A DNA stretch of 64,000 nt, from contig OZ005617.1 in the NCBI GenBank assembly GCA_963930655.1, positions 21,750,068-21,814,067 of the forward strand. Direction: 5' to 3'. Of the stretch, positions 10,600 through 24,580 are shown piece by piece (position 1 is the stretch's first letter; every line of letters begins with the position of its first letter). Source of the DNA: Myrica gale. Lineage: Eukaryota; Streptophyta; Magnoliopsida; Fagales; Myricaceae. Position numbers and translations under genes: made by a program. A model generated the notes under the pieces. The model was not told the origin of the DNA and did no database searches. It saw nothing but the letters and a program-made list of their open reading frames with translations.

Positions 10600-13500
10600 A
10601 TTATGACCATTTAGAAAAGAATCCGGCACTCACTGTCAAGCTCAAAATTCTGGGCAAAGAGTAGTCAAGACCAGTAGGAAATGTTAGTCAAAGGGTCCAT
10701 CCATTGGGATCCTAGATGGGTTCTTTTCACTAGAGTAGTCAGGAATGACTTAATTAGAGAAAAAAAAAAAAGTAGTCAGGAATGAGTTATCGTGTGTAGG
10801 GGGGTTTCCTAGTTTTTCTACATTATCTATCATCGTAGCTTTCTGTGTTTCTTTTTTCTACCAAGGAGATAAATATGCCTCCCCCAAACTATATTTTTAT
10901 TAGCCTGTAATATTGCTAGTCTTCAGAGTAAATTATTATTATTGTATTATTATTTTTGTTGCTACCCAGTACAGAACTAACTCTGAGGGATAACCATGTG
11001 ATGTTCATTTTGAAAGCCAGATCAATATCATTTAATCAGCATAGTTTATTCTCTCAACTATCCATGATAAGATTTGAATTGTATTTAAAAAAAAGGGCAA
11101 TAAAAAGAGAATCATTTTGAGGGGTATCGTTTTTCCTCTTTTCAATTTTCTAAGCACTAGCAGGCTGGGCTGTCTTCTGCTTCAGTATGGTCTGGGTTCA
11201 AAGAGAAGTTTCATAGAGAAAAAGCAAGGTTTAATGGCCCACAAAGGAGCTGCTCAAAAGGGCTGAAATATACAGAGCCACTTTTGAATGTGCTAATTAA
11301 TTCATTTCGAGGACTAGGCAGTAGGCACCCAAGTCATCCAAAACAATGCAACAGGAGTTTGGGCCGAGTGAAGCTAGCATGCAGGCTGAGTTGAAGACTT
11401 AACTGACTCGGCCTATTTTCATTGCTTTGCACAAGTTGGCAAAAGCCTACTTAAAATGAAGGATAAGAGTTTGGGTTCAAGCATTTCAAAGTTGTATGAA
11501 ATTACTAAATGGGCTTAGATTTAAGGAGTTCTACAAAATAAACAAATCCTTAATTAAGTCAGAATAAGCGGAATTGACTAGATGAAGCTTTTTGTTTCAA
11601 TGTCATTCGTATTATAAGTTAAGCTATTTTCATTGGCAAGCATAAAGACTCAACTTCCATATTGATAAGGCTTTAAATACAACTTGAAGGAATTTGATCG
11701 AATTTCTCCTAAAGGGAGAAAATTAGGAGGATGAACAGAGGGTTGGGGACTATCTCTATCTTCCGTTATACAGCCCATAGATCCGATAAGCTTTCAATAA
11801 TTGGGGTTCAGGAAGGGAAGGCCTGTTTCTTGTTGTTTAGCACATAAGCTCAATGAAGCTCTACTAGCAATAAACAAGGGAATTAGGATCAAATCCGCCA
11901 TACATCAGAGAATAAAAGTTGGAGGGAAAAGACAAAGTATTACTTTCCTTTGTGTGTACCTCATAGGCTTAATTTCAAGCCGGATTTTTTGTCCAATCCC
12001 ACACCAGCCTGCCAAAGCCTGGCAAATCCGGAATATCCACTTTCACACCGGCCCTGCATAATCCCAGAATAAACTTAAAATGGTAGTTTTGATTTTGTTT
12101 TTTCCTTTCATTTCTCCGGTTTTGTTGAATATGGTCGTGATTATTATCCGTACTAGAAAGATCCACCAAACCTAACATGCATGCATCTATATATCCTATA
12201 TGTGAAGTCAACTCAGAAAAGTTCTGTTTCTGCATTAGTCTCACAGTGTGTCTATCCGAAGAATAAATCACGTATGCCCGGCCCCTTACATGACGAGAGA
12301 TGAATGTGGTCGTTGTTGCCAGTCGGCAAGTTGGAGGATATATGGAGCTTGATTAGTCCCATCAGTATCGCAGGGTTTGTGCAGCAAGGCATCAAGAATA
12401 ATATCATCTGCTAGCTACATGACAACTAGAAATGAAAATTTTTGTGGCATCGCAAGAATTTTCAGAATTGTGCTGGGAATCTTCTTCCTAAAATTCTCAT
12501 TACATATCCAAATACTATTTGTAACATTCAATTAATCAATATATAAGATACGGCTTTATCTTACATCACGCAGTTCCCATCAGTTCGACAGGTCAACAGT
12601 TCATGAAATACAAGTAGAAATGGCCAAGCATCACAGGCATCGGACAGATTCCACATACAAATAGAAAAGGACTTGCAGTTGGCAGCCAAGATTCTTGGGA
12701 GCAGATCCTTTTGTTGTATTCTCTGGTCAAACTCTAGCATGTTCGTAATATAAGCATAAAGAAAGTTCAGTTGTTCGGCCAGCTGTTTGGTACTATAGAG
12801 AGTTCGTTTCTGCAATTTTTAATCACTGGTTTCAGTGTAAAGAATAAAATAAACATGGTCTCCTCGAACTGCGACCTCGTTTTTTCTCCCCAAAATATGT
12901 TGGTGTCTTTGGCGTCACTGTTTGTTCAAATTTTGGGTATCCAAAGGGTCAACTAGAACTTCATTTTTACATAAACTTGCTTTCAGCATGACACACACCA
13001 CCCGGCCAACGCGGTTAGTTTGGCAAAATGTATGTTTTAGTTAATAGAAAATTCAAGATTGTCTTATATGCATTAGAGTTGGTCGCTTTCACTGAGAATC
13101 TTAAGTCATTTGGCTTCAAATGTTGGGGCCATAATCTCACTTCTTTGCTCTGAAAACGCAAGAATATTGCCCTGAAGGGTTAAGCGCGCATTCAAACAGA
13201 AAGAGTGTAGATGATTTGGGACGGTCAATGATTAGTCTTTGTCTCTTACAGATCCTAATCGTCATTAGTTCTCACATATAGAACCTAAACGAATCCACTT
13301 GTCCATTTATCCTCTTCCACTTGCTTCTGACTTTTTTTTTGTCCTCTGCTGAAGGTGACACTTGAACAAATGCAACAGTGATGAGAGTTTGATTCATATA
13401 TTAGAAAAAGGAAAATTTTTGTCGTTCTAGTCGTCCTTTTCTGCTTATAACTTTTTCTTTTTCCTCCTGCGGATACCCTTGGTTTGGAATAGGATCTCTA

Positions 13501-16500
13501 TCTGAAGAGCTGAATCTATAGGAAGATTTAGCACTATTGAGATTTTCATTTTCTTTTGTGCTCGATTCAGTGACTTTAAAGGATGTGACGTTTTGTGTTA
13601 TTCCTTTCAAGTAAATTGCTAGAAGGTTTCTGATTATTGCAAGAATAATGAGCAAGCTGTTCAAACATTGATACCTTGGCCGAAAGAAAACAAGACGCTA
13701 GCTAGAGCCTAGGGGATAATGGGAACACATAATAAAAGCCTTTGTGTATCGGTTGATATTCTTTAAAATATATTACCAACCCAACCTACCGCACATCAAT
13801 ACCACCCCACCCCAGCTCCCCATTTGTTTTAGAACTTATTCGGCGTGAGGCAGAGCTCCTGTTTCCAGTTGGGTACGTAGCCCCTTCTTATTAATATTTA
13901 TGTCTAATCCCAGTAAAGATAACTGGTGCATGTCTCGTATTAATGGCTCTGCACAGGACAATGATAGGGGGATTGTTCTTGAGTTTCCAAAAGAAGTTAA
14001 GAGAAAAATCGACCCTTGAGTCCCTTGTACTTGCCAAATGGACATTAAGCATGAGTTTAAAATACGCATTTGAGAATTTATTCTTGATCGGTACTGATTA
14101 ACTCCATTAGATACGCATTCTGTAGGCTGTAGCACTGTTTTGAGTATTTTGCCAAATCAGGTTCGTGAGAATCTCCTTAATTGACCAAGAAAAAGTAGAG
14201 GCTTTTCTAGAAACGATGGGCATGCTTTTGATTTTCCAGATTAATCATGAATACCTTGCCACGGCATTTACACGAGCAGGAATCACAAAGCTGTACGTAT
14301 GAACTTTCCATTGTCCACATATATGGAAAGCCTTGTGGGCGTCGGAATATCTTCAGACTGGCAGCGAACTTTGGATACTTCTACTTTCACAAAGGGGCTA
14401 ACTCAGATTGAATTTAGGATACCGCGGATAGGAGATATTATTTATAATAAATGCCACTTATGAATTATTGCAACTCTTGTAGTATCCTTGAATTAGGCAT
14501 CAAGACGGATGGGAATCTCCTTTTGAAAAAAAAGAAGCCTTACTAGGTAAGGTTATAGGGGCGTGAATAATCTTTGAAGTTTCTGCTAATGCAGCATGTG
14601 CGGGAGGATCTCATTACCCTACAGGCCACAGATCACACGCATAAGCATTGAAGAGATTCCAATTACAAAAGAAAAGGGCAGCTCACACAGTGAACAGACA
14701 AGTCTCACTATGAAGTATTCGCTGTGCAGCTGATTCTCTAAGCAGGGTGTTCAACATCTAGTACCCGCCAAAGAATATGAATATTTGGGCTAGAAGACAG
14801 TATGATTATGAGTAAAATTAACAACAATTCATTAAGCTGATATATGGGTTGTGCGGTTGCCGCCTCTCGTTGAAATGCTAATTATTCTTTGCTCGTTTTC
14901 TTTCTTTTGTTGGTAGGTAAAGGAGTAATGTAAAATTTGTCTCAACTTGGTTTGGGGAATGGATTCAAGCTTCACGTGAATCAATCCTCTATTAATAAAC
15001 CCTTTTGCACAATCAATGAATCTTCCTTTGATAGCAAGCCAAAATATGGAATCCACGATTCTATATATCCACGCTATTGCTCAATTATATATGCTGCCGA
15101 CTAAAGACTTTGTCACGAGGCATGACGCATCTATTTAATACTGCCTTAACTTTGGGCCGTAATATTTACCTGAATTAGCAGTCCCTTTACCAAGTCCTAG
15201 TTGTACAGGCAGTGCACCAAAATTATGCTAGAAGCTGGAAGCACTAAAGCATCGAGCCTACTTTCAACTGAATGATATAAATGTGATACGATGGTTTATG
15301 ACCTTGAACCTATTCCCCTTGACATGGGTGGGCAATGCCGCCTAAGTTTATCTTTACACTCAAAGAATCAACCTAGTTGGCTGAAGAATAAACTTGGCAT
15401 TTGGCAAGCAAGGTATTATCTGCTAGTTAAAGTCACATGGGGGTATCGGGTTTGTAGGTTTGCTTATTAAAGGATGCTAAAAGAATCAACCAGCAGCTGA
15501 CTCATATATTGGAAGAAGTTCCGGAAGGAGGGCCTAGACATATTATGCCAATAACTTTGCTATTTCCTCACAAGGCTATTGTAGGCTTCGTTATGCAACC
15601 ACCTAGGTGCTGCTAATGTTGCTCTGACACCTCAACTCAATAGCACCTGTGTGGTTTTTTTAAGGCTTTGGTATGGGTCAATTCGCCTACATTTATGTTG
15701 CCCTTTGTACTCGAATCTGCCTTAGTTTCTACCTTGACAGGCTTTACGACGAACACGAATTCATTCACCATAAGAAAAATAATAATAATTAGGCACAGAG
15801 AGGGGGAGGCAAGTCAATGAAAAGCAGAGCCAATGATAAAACAGGTCCAATAGTTATTGGAGTGACACAAAACGGTGCACTGATACCGCCGCACTTGCCG
15901 CCATGTGACTGAATCACGGTTCCATCTCCACGTACGTTCACGTTGTTAATCCTTTCAAACCACGAGCGGGGGTTTTGGTTTACTTGTTCGCCACCAACTC
16001 CTCAGTCTACTAACCATCCTACCCAAGCTCCTTGTATGGACCACCACTAACTTGGCAAGACCTAGCTGCTAAGATATATAAGATATATAATAGAGTCTTA
16101 CAGCTAAGCAATGGCTGTTGAAAAACTTGTCCCTCGTGATTCATGCAGAGGCAACCACTATTCTACCAAGTACCAAGGAATTTAATTAGTAGCTCAAGAC
16201 TTCTCATTATGGTAAGCTTAAAGTTTTTAAGGCCGCTAAAGTTCTTTTTGGTACGGGCAGAAATCCCGTATATTATTTGAATTTAGAGATTCTTATATCA
16301 GGTACCGATATATATATTTGTCGCTCGTGACAATCCAAATGGGACATACTAGTAGTGTTTTTAAATGGTCTGAAAAAGATTAGATAGAAATCTTACAGAA
16401 GATATATGGATAGTCCAAAATGCTAGATTTCGAGGATACAAAAAATAGAAAATGCATGATTTTCTTTTGGGGATATAATGAAACGTAAAAACAAATAAAG

Positions 16501-17833
16501 CCAACAAAAAGAATAGACGAATCCAGAGCTGCAATTTGCAAGTCTCTCACTTTTGGGATCGACTATCTGTCGGGAGGCCAGCGTGGTGCTGTATTTCTTT
16601 TGGGACAGAGAGAAACATATATATATAGTAAAGACAGCCTGCCGCCTCTCCTTCGTCCTCACGTTATTTGTTCTTTCCTTTGTCATCTTCGTGTTTTTTG
16701 ACCACTTTCATCTGGCACTTTGTCGCCTACTTTCCGTTGAGGATGATGATCAGTACACTTCGGAACTTCATCTACTCAATCACAGGCTATAATGCAGGCT
16801 TCCAGTTGTGTAAATTCTACTGAGCTAAAAAATAAATAAATAATCCCTCCCATTTTTGTTTTCTCTACCAAAGCGAAATCTCAACTATCAGTAGGATTTT
16901 TTTTCCCCCTTCCTCCTCGTGGGATCATGTCTTGTGGGTAGTGACCGTACTGGTAGGTGCCGTACCATTTCATATGCTATTTATGAGTCTCAACTATATA
17001 ACCTGTCCTTTTAACTCTTGGTCCATTCCAACTTAAGGAAAATGGCTTGACTATTAATTTCACCAATATTCGTGGAGTATAACGAAACGTTTCTTTTGAA
17101 AAGAAGCGAACTACGTATTTACCACAAATTAGAGTTGATTTTGACAAATGGAATTGTTTGGAGTGTAGCGTTCTATAGATTCACGTTATGCGTGCAAGAC
17201 AATGGAAACCCACAATTTACTTCAGTTTTTATTCAATTAAAAAATTACTTGTGTTAGGGGGAAAAATTAAAGGATTGCGTACGGGAAGTGCAAAGAGGCA
17301 CGAGAGCATCCAAACGACAGCTATAATTAAGAATATGCTCCCCAACCACACAACCTAGGATGTCACCAAGAGAATTAGACGAGAGATTGATGTGATAAAA
17401 AATGAAGTGAAACTAGATACTTAAAAAAAGTCATTCTATACACATTGAGCTGTTTGAGAAACAACATATGCCCCCATTCTTTCTACCTAATCTTCTCTCT
17501 TCTCCTCGGATGGACCCCCTTCTCTGCCAGAAAACACCAACCCAACACCCTCTTTACTTTTGCCACCTGTTTCCTCTGTTATAATTCAAAGCATTTAAAA
17601 TGGTTGAGAGCCCCTCCCCTCCCCCACCCAAATTTAAGAGTGTCTGTCTATCTATTCAACCAACCAAACCCAACCAACTATAGCAACTACTGTCACCAAA
17701 TCCCACCTTCTCCTTTATATCTACACAATGCCCAAATCTGAAGCAAAGAATATTAGGATACACCTTCCAGATTGATTTGCCCTTTTCCACTCTCCCCCAT
17801 TCATGTTGAAAAATAAAAATAAATAAGAACCTT
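10600..17833. other. 7-kb gene-poor intergenic region
   Basis: I see no exon with a recognisable domain, no RNA gene and no bounded mobile element. The frames at 12561-12815, 13401-13664 and 13836-14135 on the minus strand and 11801-12061 on the plus strand are 84 to 99 codons long and match nothing I recognise. The right end adjoins the 3' untranslated region of the ACR8-like gene. Confidence 0.4.
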
Positions 17834-20231
17834 TTAAGAGTAAGATCTGATCAATCCCAAGTTGTACAGATTCCTTCTCACCAAGCTCCCAAGTGATAAC
17901 AGCACGGCCCCACCCACCCCTACCTCTTGCTCTTCCCTTTCCACCTTTTGGTGACAAAGCAATGGCAACTCCTTCACTTTCAAATTACTCAAACCGATTC
18001 TCTGTCTAACAGCTTCGATGAGTTTCGGATCCGCAGGGTTCCCAAGCGCATCCGTTACATAAAAGAAGTTTAGAGCCATGTCGCTTTGCGTCGATATCTC
18101 GGCTCGTGTAACATTTAGCCCATTCTCTCGGAACGTTCTTGTCACGTCGGCCAAAAGCCCCTGCCTATCCGCCGCTACTAACTCTAACCTCACACCCTAT
18201 TCATCAAAACAAATATATGGAAAGAACTATTAGCACCTTGCAGGCTCATAAAAGCACACGCTTAAGGCGTGGCCGTGGACGGTGGACCCAAATGACAATT
18301 GAAACAGGACAGTACCTGAAACCCTCTTCTTTCAATTGCAGCTTCTAGGCACTGTATGACGCGTTGCCTTTCCGGTTCAGAACTAATTGGAGTCCCGTCT
18401 GTGTGCCTAATGTAAAATTCCTGCAACAAAAGAACCAAGTCAGAAACATATATAACTATTTCACAGATAAGAACTAGACAATTACTCTAAGAAAGTAAAA
18501 TGTTAAAAGTATATGTCGTACAAGATATGCTTTCTCGCCAGCTGTGTTCACGGTGCCATGGAAAACGACGTACTCCATGTCAGTCAGCGTACAAACAATG
18601 TCGAACAGAAGCTTGGACCTGTCCTTGCACTGAACATTCACCACCGAGTAACCCCTCTCTGCCCAATTCTGAACCATCACAGCAGGGGAATCAGCGCTGG
18701 GCTTCAGAATCGGCTTCCTCTCGTAATCACGATCGGCGAACATCATCTGATGTAGTCTCCTCTCCGTGTGCGTGACCGCCATAGAGACCGAGGTCTTCGC
18801 GCTACGTATGTTGTCGCCTTTGAGCAAGTTCCTTAAACGTGCTTCGATTCCGTCTATTTTCTGCGAGTCCTCGATTGGGCACCCGGAATCACAGTCCTTC
18901 ACGTATATCAGCGACGCAATTCGACCATTGTGGGTCCAAACTTTGGCCTCCACCACGTTGCATTGAAGGTCGGTAAGTACGGCAAATACCTCGGAGAGCA
19001 GACCAACCCGATCGGTGCCAGTAAGCTCAAGGGCCGTTAGGCCGTTGTAACCGCTGGTTCGATCGCAGTGAATGGTGCCCATAGACTGTTAAACATAATA
19101 ACGTCAATCGATTTCAGTTCCCATTAAAAAGGAAAAAAGAAAATTAAATTCGAAAATATTACCATTAAATTAAACGCGAAATTACCTGCTTAATGTAGCT
19201 GATAACGCTCTCGTCTGTCAGTTTGTTTCCGTTTTGATCAGTCACATGGAAAACTGCGGCCAAATACAGTAAACCTCAGCACATGTATCGGAACCTTCGT
19301 GGAAATAGAATCAACACGTCTTAAAATCGAACATAAAAAAGGGAAAGCATTAACGTGAGCCCAAAGTCAGTGACGTTAGTGAGGACTCCATTGATATACT
19401 AAAAAAAAGTTGTTGTCAATTTTTTGCTTACCATCCATGAACCACCTTCCATCCGAAGATATGTAAGCCTTCTTTATGGAAAGGTTCAGATCGATGAGAA
19501 CCTGCACGGCCTCTAGTAAAATTCCACGTCTTCTGGCGCTATCAACCTGGACATCAAGCAAAATCGAAAAAAGATTTTGTCACTTTTTCGGGAAACCTCT
19601 TTCGTTGTTCGTTTTTCGTTTTTCGAAAGTTCAGAGCATGCTTTTGATGGTTTCGTGGAAGGCTTACCGTGACCAGAGTCGCAGTTGGGCAAACGGCGTT
19701 GTCGATCACGACACTGCGCAACAAGAAAAATGTTGCTTAAGAAAGGATTTCCGAAAGATAAAGCAGACATCGCGAAATTGAAATTACCTTTATCATGTTT
19801 ACAAAGGTATACTTTGTAACTCAGCAAAAATGTTCAAAAACAAAACGTTTAAAATTCGAAGGATGATCACCTAGACACGGTCAGAAACATTTCAAACCAA
19901 AATCAAAGCACGGAGAAACGAATCGCGCGAACGAAAGACATGGAGCGAAAGCAAGAAGCAATCTCAAAGGCAAACTCGAAACGAATGGCAAAATCCAGAT
20001 GAAGCTACGGAATATGATACAAAAAATAGAGAGGAAGTGCAGAAATAATTTGCAAAATCAGAAACACAAGAAAAAGGCTCTCAAGGCTTGTGTGAGTACG
20101 TCCGCGAGTGAAGAAGAGGCAAAGATCCAGACTCAGAGGCTGAACTTCGCTTGAGAAAAAGCAACAAACCTGGGAGTGTTCATCCGAGTCACAAGCTTTT
20201 CGTATTCATCCACACAAGCGGGCCACTCCAT
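17834..20231 (-). CDS. ACR8: ACT domain-containing protein ACR8-like, seven exons
   Basis: This is a plant ACR protein, built from four ACT domains related to the regulatory part of bacterial GlnD; ACT domains usually bind amino acids, but the ligand of ACR8 is not known to me. Exons run 20231-20170, 19713-19668, 19546-19432, 19253-19186, 19085-18522, 18420-18316 and 18196-17834. All junctions are GT-AG and the frame is continuous, giving 440 residues, close to Arabidopsis ACR8. The first exon encodes [20 protein letters not shown], nearly the same as ACR8. ACT1 begins at about residue 37 ([17 protein letters not shown]), ACT2 at about 112 ([17 protein letters not shown]), ACT3 at about 244 ([17 protein letters not shown]) and ACT4 at about 321 ([17 protein letters not shown]). 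The end GLIRSYS also fits the family. Exon 1 is only 62 bp and its start is fixed by the match to ACR8. Confidence 0.95.
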
Positions 20232-21538
20232 CTCTATCTTCCTCTTGCTTCGGTTACAAAAAGAGAACAGAGCAAAAACAAAGGACTAGAAGAACAAATG
20301 CCCCGGAACAGCCGGCTTTCTACACCCTGTTAATTTGCCCTTATTACAGCGACCGTACAAACTTCTCTGACTGAAGGACGAGATATTCAAAGAACCAGTT
20401 ACCAGAGAAGAAATTTCCTCCCTAAAGAGTACCGCTCTCTCTTCTGCTTACCGAACAAAGCCCAGATGCCAGATACCGCCTAGGCTCCAACTCTCACTTT
20501 ATCTCTCAAACCTTCGACCAAATCGCCATTAACAAACCCTACCAGACCACTTTCTCTCTCTCTCTTTCTGCTGAAAAGTTAACTGATTTCTCTGTCTCTC
20601 TTGCAACCGCAAAGCACGCCTTGTTCTTAACTCTCTGCCTCCAAGGTGTTATATATATATATATATATTAGTTTATATAAGGTGTTTCTAATATTTTATA
20701 ATTACGAAATCACGCCTATAAGCAAAGGGTAAGGGGCAGACTGCCCGATAGACTGCCCGCAGTCACCCAAAACTTTTTCCTTTTTTTTTGTGTGAATTTT
20801 CCTGATCTGGCTGGGTTTGCCAAACCTAATATTCACTAAAATATTATCTCACTCCTAATAAAATAATTTAATACAATCTTTTTTTCCTATCAAAAAATAT
20901 AAAAAATTACCTATCTCTTTATCTTTTCACTAAACTCAATACCAACACATATTCTCGTACCAAAAATATTACAGCTCTTTTTATTAGCCAGTTCCTTTTA
21001 TTCCACTTCTGCTACATGATGCACTACCTCCTCGAGGCAACCGACCATTGGACCACGTGTCGGCTGATCCCGTATCAGGGTTGTTCAAAAGTCCAGCTCG
21101 GATGCCACACGAACTTCTCAAGCGTCGCTTTGCGTGCGTTAGACTCAATAGGAATTAGGAGAGCAGAGCCACTGCGATTCTTGATGAACGGGAGAGGTCA
21201 TCCCACATGGCTGTGAGGACCCATACCGGCCTTGAGGTGACTTCGTAATTACGTTTTGATTTGCCGAGCGGGAATTATGACGTCCACACGTGACAACATC
21301 GCTCATATCAGCTTTTCCTCTGTCGTTTTCTCGGCCGTTTTTTTTAATTACTATTTTTATATCGTCGTACCTTCTCGATGTCTCCCTGATATTTGCAGCT
21401 GCTTATAACCACTTTTTTCCCCGCAATACCCTCGTACTTGTTTACTGACCCCTTAACATAAAGGGTCAATTAGTAATTTAGGACTGGATTCTGTTAGCAC
21501 CTGCGTGGAAGAAGATTCGAGTAGAAAAAAAGATTTTA
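20232..21538. other. Upstream region of ACR8-like gene
   Basis: This should hold the 5' untranslated region and promoter of the ACR8-like gene. A pyrimidine/purine run (CT)n lies near 20550 and an (AT)n run near 20648-20668. No gene is recognisable further on. Confidence 0.4.
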
Positions 21539-21539
21539 A

Positions 21540-21710
21540 CAGGTTTTTCGGTTTAGTTCTGTTTTGAGAATTTTTAGATGATGATAACTTTATTGGTATG
21601 CGTGTTGTATTTATTTTTATGTGGTGTTAAAAATAATGTTTGGTTGTAGAATTTTTTGTATTGTAAAGATTAAAAAAATCCTGAAAATATTTGTTAACCG
21701 AACATGTCCC
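21540..21710. repeat. MITE, GTTCGGTTA family, copy 2
   Basis: The interior shares long blocks with the copy at 10441-10583, for example ACTTTATTGGTATGCGTGTT and ATGTTTGGTTGTAGAATTTT. The right end TTAACCGAACATG is intact, while the left end TTTTTCGGTTTAG has decayed. Confidence 0.6.
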
Positions 21711-21719
21711 AACAATAGA

Positions 21720-22870
21720 TTTTTAATCAACTAGTAGGTTAAGAGTTTATCTACCAGTTTACAGTTTAAATTTGGAGACATTTATTTTTCGAAAGTTAGT
21801 ATGACAATTTATAGAATTATGGATAGATATGAGTCATGATAGAGATTAATTATTGACAGAGATGAGTTATAGATAGAGATAAAATTGTGGATAAAGATAA
21901 AAATGACTTGTGGATAAAGATAAAATAATAATCGGTTGGATAATTGATAAAACTTAACAACAAAGTCTTGAAAAGCATATAAATAGAGGGGTTCCTCCAT
22001 TAGAAAAACTCACAATTTGAGTAAAATCGTAGAGCTTTCACAGAGAAGAAAAAGAGGAAAGACTAGAAGAAACAAGAGTGAATTCGAGTAGAAAAAGAAA
22101 AAGTTTTCAAGAAAATTATCGTGAATCTCTTGTGTTTCAAAATAATTCTTACATCTATTAATGTTCTTCGCGTTATTGTTGTTCTTCGTGTTCTTGATGA
22201 AGAACAAGCTCGTGTTTTCAAAATAATATCATTTTTAAAGTTCGATTTTATCTTTTTAAGTTGTTTTTCAAACTTAAATCCGTTTCTCTGTAAAAAAACT
22301 TCACAAACTATGTTTTTCAAATAGCGAAAATATTATTTGTGATTTTAAAACTCTACGTCATTTTGATTATGTAAAAATATTCGTTCTTTCTACATAGAGG
22401 TTAATCGGGTTTTAACCGTGAAATCGGAATGTTATTTTTTTCTTTACAATACCTATCATTTTCTTTTCAAGAAGCCAATTGTTTTCTATTTTGAAAAATA
22501 CGATTTTCAAGGGAAGTTTGAGGGTTAAGATATAACATATTATATAATGCGGGATATTGACACGAGACATGCATACTCAACTTGTGATTTAAAGAAGTGA
22601 TAGTATTGCGGACAAGAGAATGTGAACAACATGCTGTGGCATCTTGGCAGCTCAGTCGCACGCATAAATGTCCTGAATAGGGACGTTTTTACTCTGAGAG
22701 TAATATCGCATGCCATATATCGTATACATTACTAGCCGAGTGATTCACTATGGGAGTGAAGTCTTATTTTATTATAGGAGTAATGTCGAAAGATGGTAAT
22801 TGAAATTTGAAAAGATAATTTTTTAAATTAAGTCTTTTCTTTTATTTTATTATTTTTTATTTCATCTTCC
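21720..22870. other. Gene-free AT-rich stretch
   Basis: The region has GATAGAGAT-type short repeats near 21820-21930. I see no supportable gene. Confidence 0.35.
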
Positions 22871-22873
22871 ATT

Positions 22874-23072
22874 GGGTATGTTTGAAGGTGAAAATTTTGG
22901 GTATTGGGGTTTGAGAAATATTATGAAGTAAAGAAATGTTATGTGAGTTGATGAAAAAGTGAAGAGAGAGAATATTTTTAATAAATATTATAATAATAAA
23001 AAATTATGTGGTGAATTTTTTAGTAGTAAACCTAAAATTTTGAACCCAATTAATTGGAGCTCAAACATGCCC
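22874..23072. repeat. MITE, GTTTG family, copy 1
   Basis: The ends GGGTATGTTTGA and TCAAACATGCCC are inverted. The interior contains TTGGGTATTGGGGTTTG and AAAAAGTGAAGAGAGAGAATA, blocks shared with copies at 24627, 27795 and 37785. Confidence 0.6.
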
Positions 23073-24580
23073 TTTATGTCGTTGAATTGATGAATTTGTT
23101 TCTTCATATATTTTTTTCATGTTATCTGCTACATGTCGGACCAACCCCATAGGGAAAGATGAAGGGAGCGTTCTCCTTGAGAAAGGGAGAGGGCAGAGGG
23201 GGATAGAAATGAGAAGTGGTCCCATTAATTTCGTTTGGGCAGCACAATGCGCGCATGACTCGTAACGTAGTCGTGGAGGCACGCTTTCGGATTATGCCTT
23301 CCTCGTGACGGTGCTTTTTTTGAAATGTAAAGAAAAACTCTCCGACACGTGTTGGACAAAGAGGAAGTCAACCCCAAATGCTGTCACGAAGCTAGCATCG
23401 TGGCCCCCACAAGCTGACCTCTTGGTCTGACGATCACGTGCCAGCCAGTCAGAAAACACGTTCTCTGGTCGGTCGCTGTTTCTGGCACCGACCCGCCGAC
23501 GTGGCACGTCCGCAATTCGTCTCAACAGTAACGGTCCCCTTACTTAAAATTGTCCCCCGTTAAGCCAAACGACCCTACGATTTAGCAACGTGGCGGGACG
23601 TGCGTCGGTCAAAGCTAAGGAACTAAACGGTCCGAGTCGGTTTGGGCAGTTGAAATTGAAGACGCCGCTGGCCCCCTCAAGCCATCTTTTTTCTCATGAC
23701 TCAATCCAGGCGTTGCTAACTTGCTGGCGGGAAGATAATCGGTTATTCGGTTTCCCGCCAAATTTGATGGCGGTGGGTCCATGTGATCACGGAATAGATG
23801 CGGGTCGACACTGTCGAGGGAAAAGCGTGGCGGGGGCCCACGTTCTCGACGCGGAAAGTACGTTGGAGGGCGAAATATTCGAGAGCGGAAAACAGTGGCT
23901 TTTGGCAGAGAAGAAGAAGGTTGTAATGTACGAGGAGAGGTAAAGTAGTGGTGACACGTGGATGGAAGCTCAGATGTCGGTCACTGGATCCCTAGATAAT
24001 ATAATTTAAAGAAGATTTTTTTGCTTTTTTTTTTTAAACCCCGCCTTTTCTCGGGTCTCTATCCTTTGCCGGGCTTTATTGACCGTTAACAAATTTGGCG
24101 CCAAATTGAAAAACCAGATTCACACTGGCGGTGATTTTGGGTGGACCGCGGAAGGTGGTATGATCCCATACAGCGGCTGCATGTGGCTGACTGGGTCTGT
24201 GTGGCTCAAAAACATGTTTCTTTCTTTATGTTATTTGCAGGTCTAGAAATTTGGAAAACTGTGGTATTGGCAAAATCCCAAAAAGAACCCCCTTTGAATA
24301 CTGTCGCGCCCTCGAAATGGTCTACTTTCCTAATCTGTTACGCCAACCTTCCACGTGGGCTACAATCTAGGAAATCTTGATGGAACCGGAGAAATAAGTA
24401 GTAAGAAGGGAAGTAAATCGGTATACCATTCATGGCTCTCACTGTGCTTGAGAAGAGTGTCAGTGATGAGGAAGTCTAACCCTAATATGGTATCGGTTTG
24501 CAGAAACTATCAAGCACGACTTTGATGCAGCCTTCTGGAGGGGTTACCAGAGGCCAAGAAAACGTAAACATAAAGCAAAG
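23073..24580. other. Gene-free stretch
   Basis: Base composition is more GC-rich around 23280-23940, and an open frame of 117 codons lies at 23590-23943 on the plus strand, but it matches nothing I recognise. I cannot support a gene here. Confidence 0.35.

Noticed and set aside
18190..18193. A start of a separate protein at the last ACR8 exon
   Set aside because: It is a GTG codon inside exon 7; splicing from exon 6 explains the frame fully.
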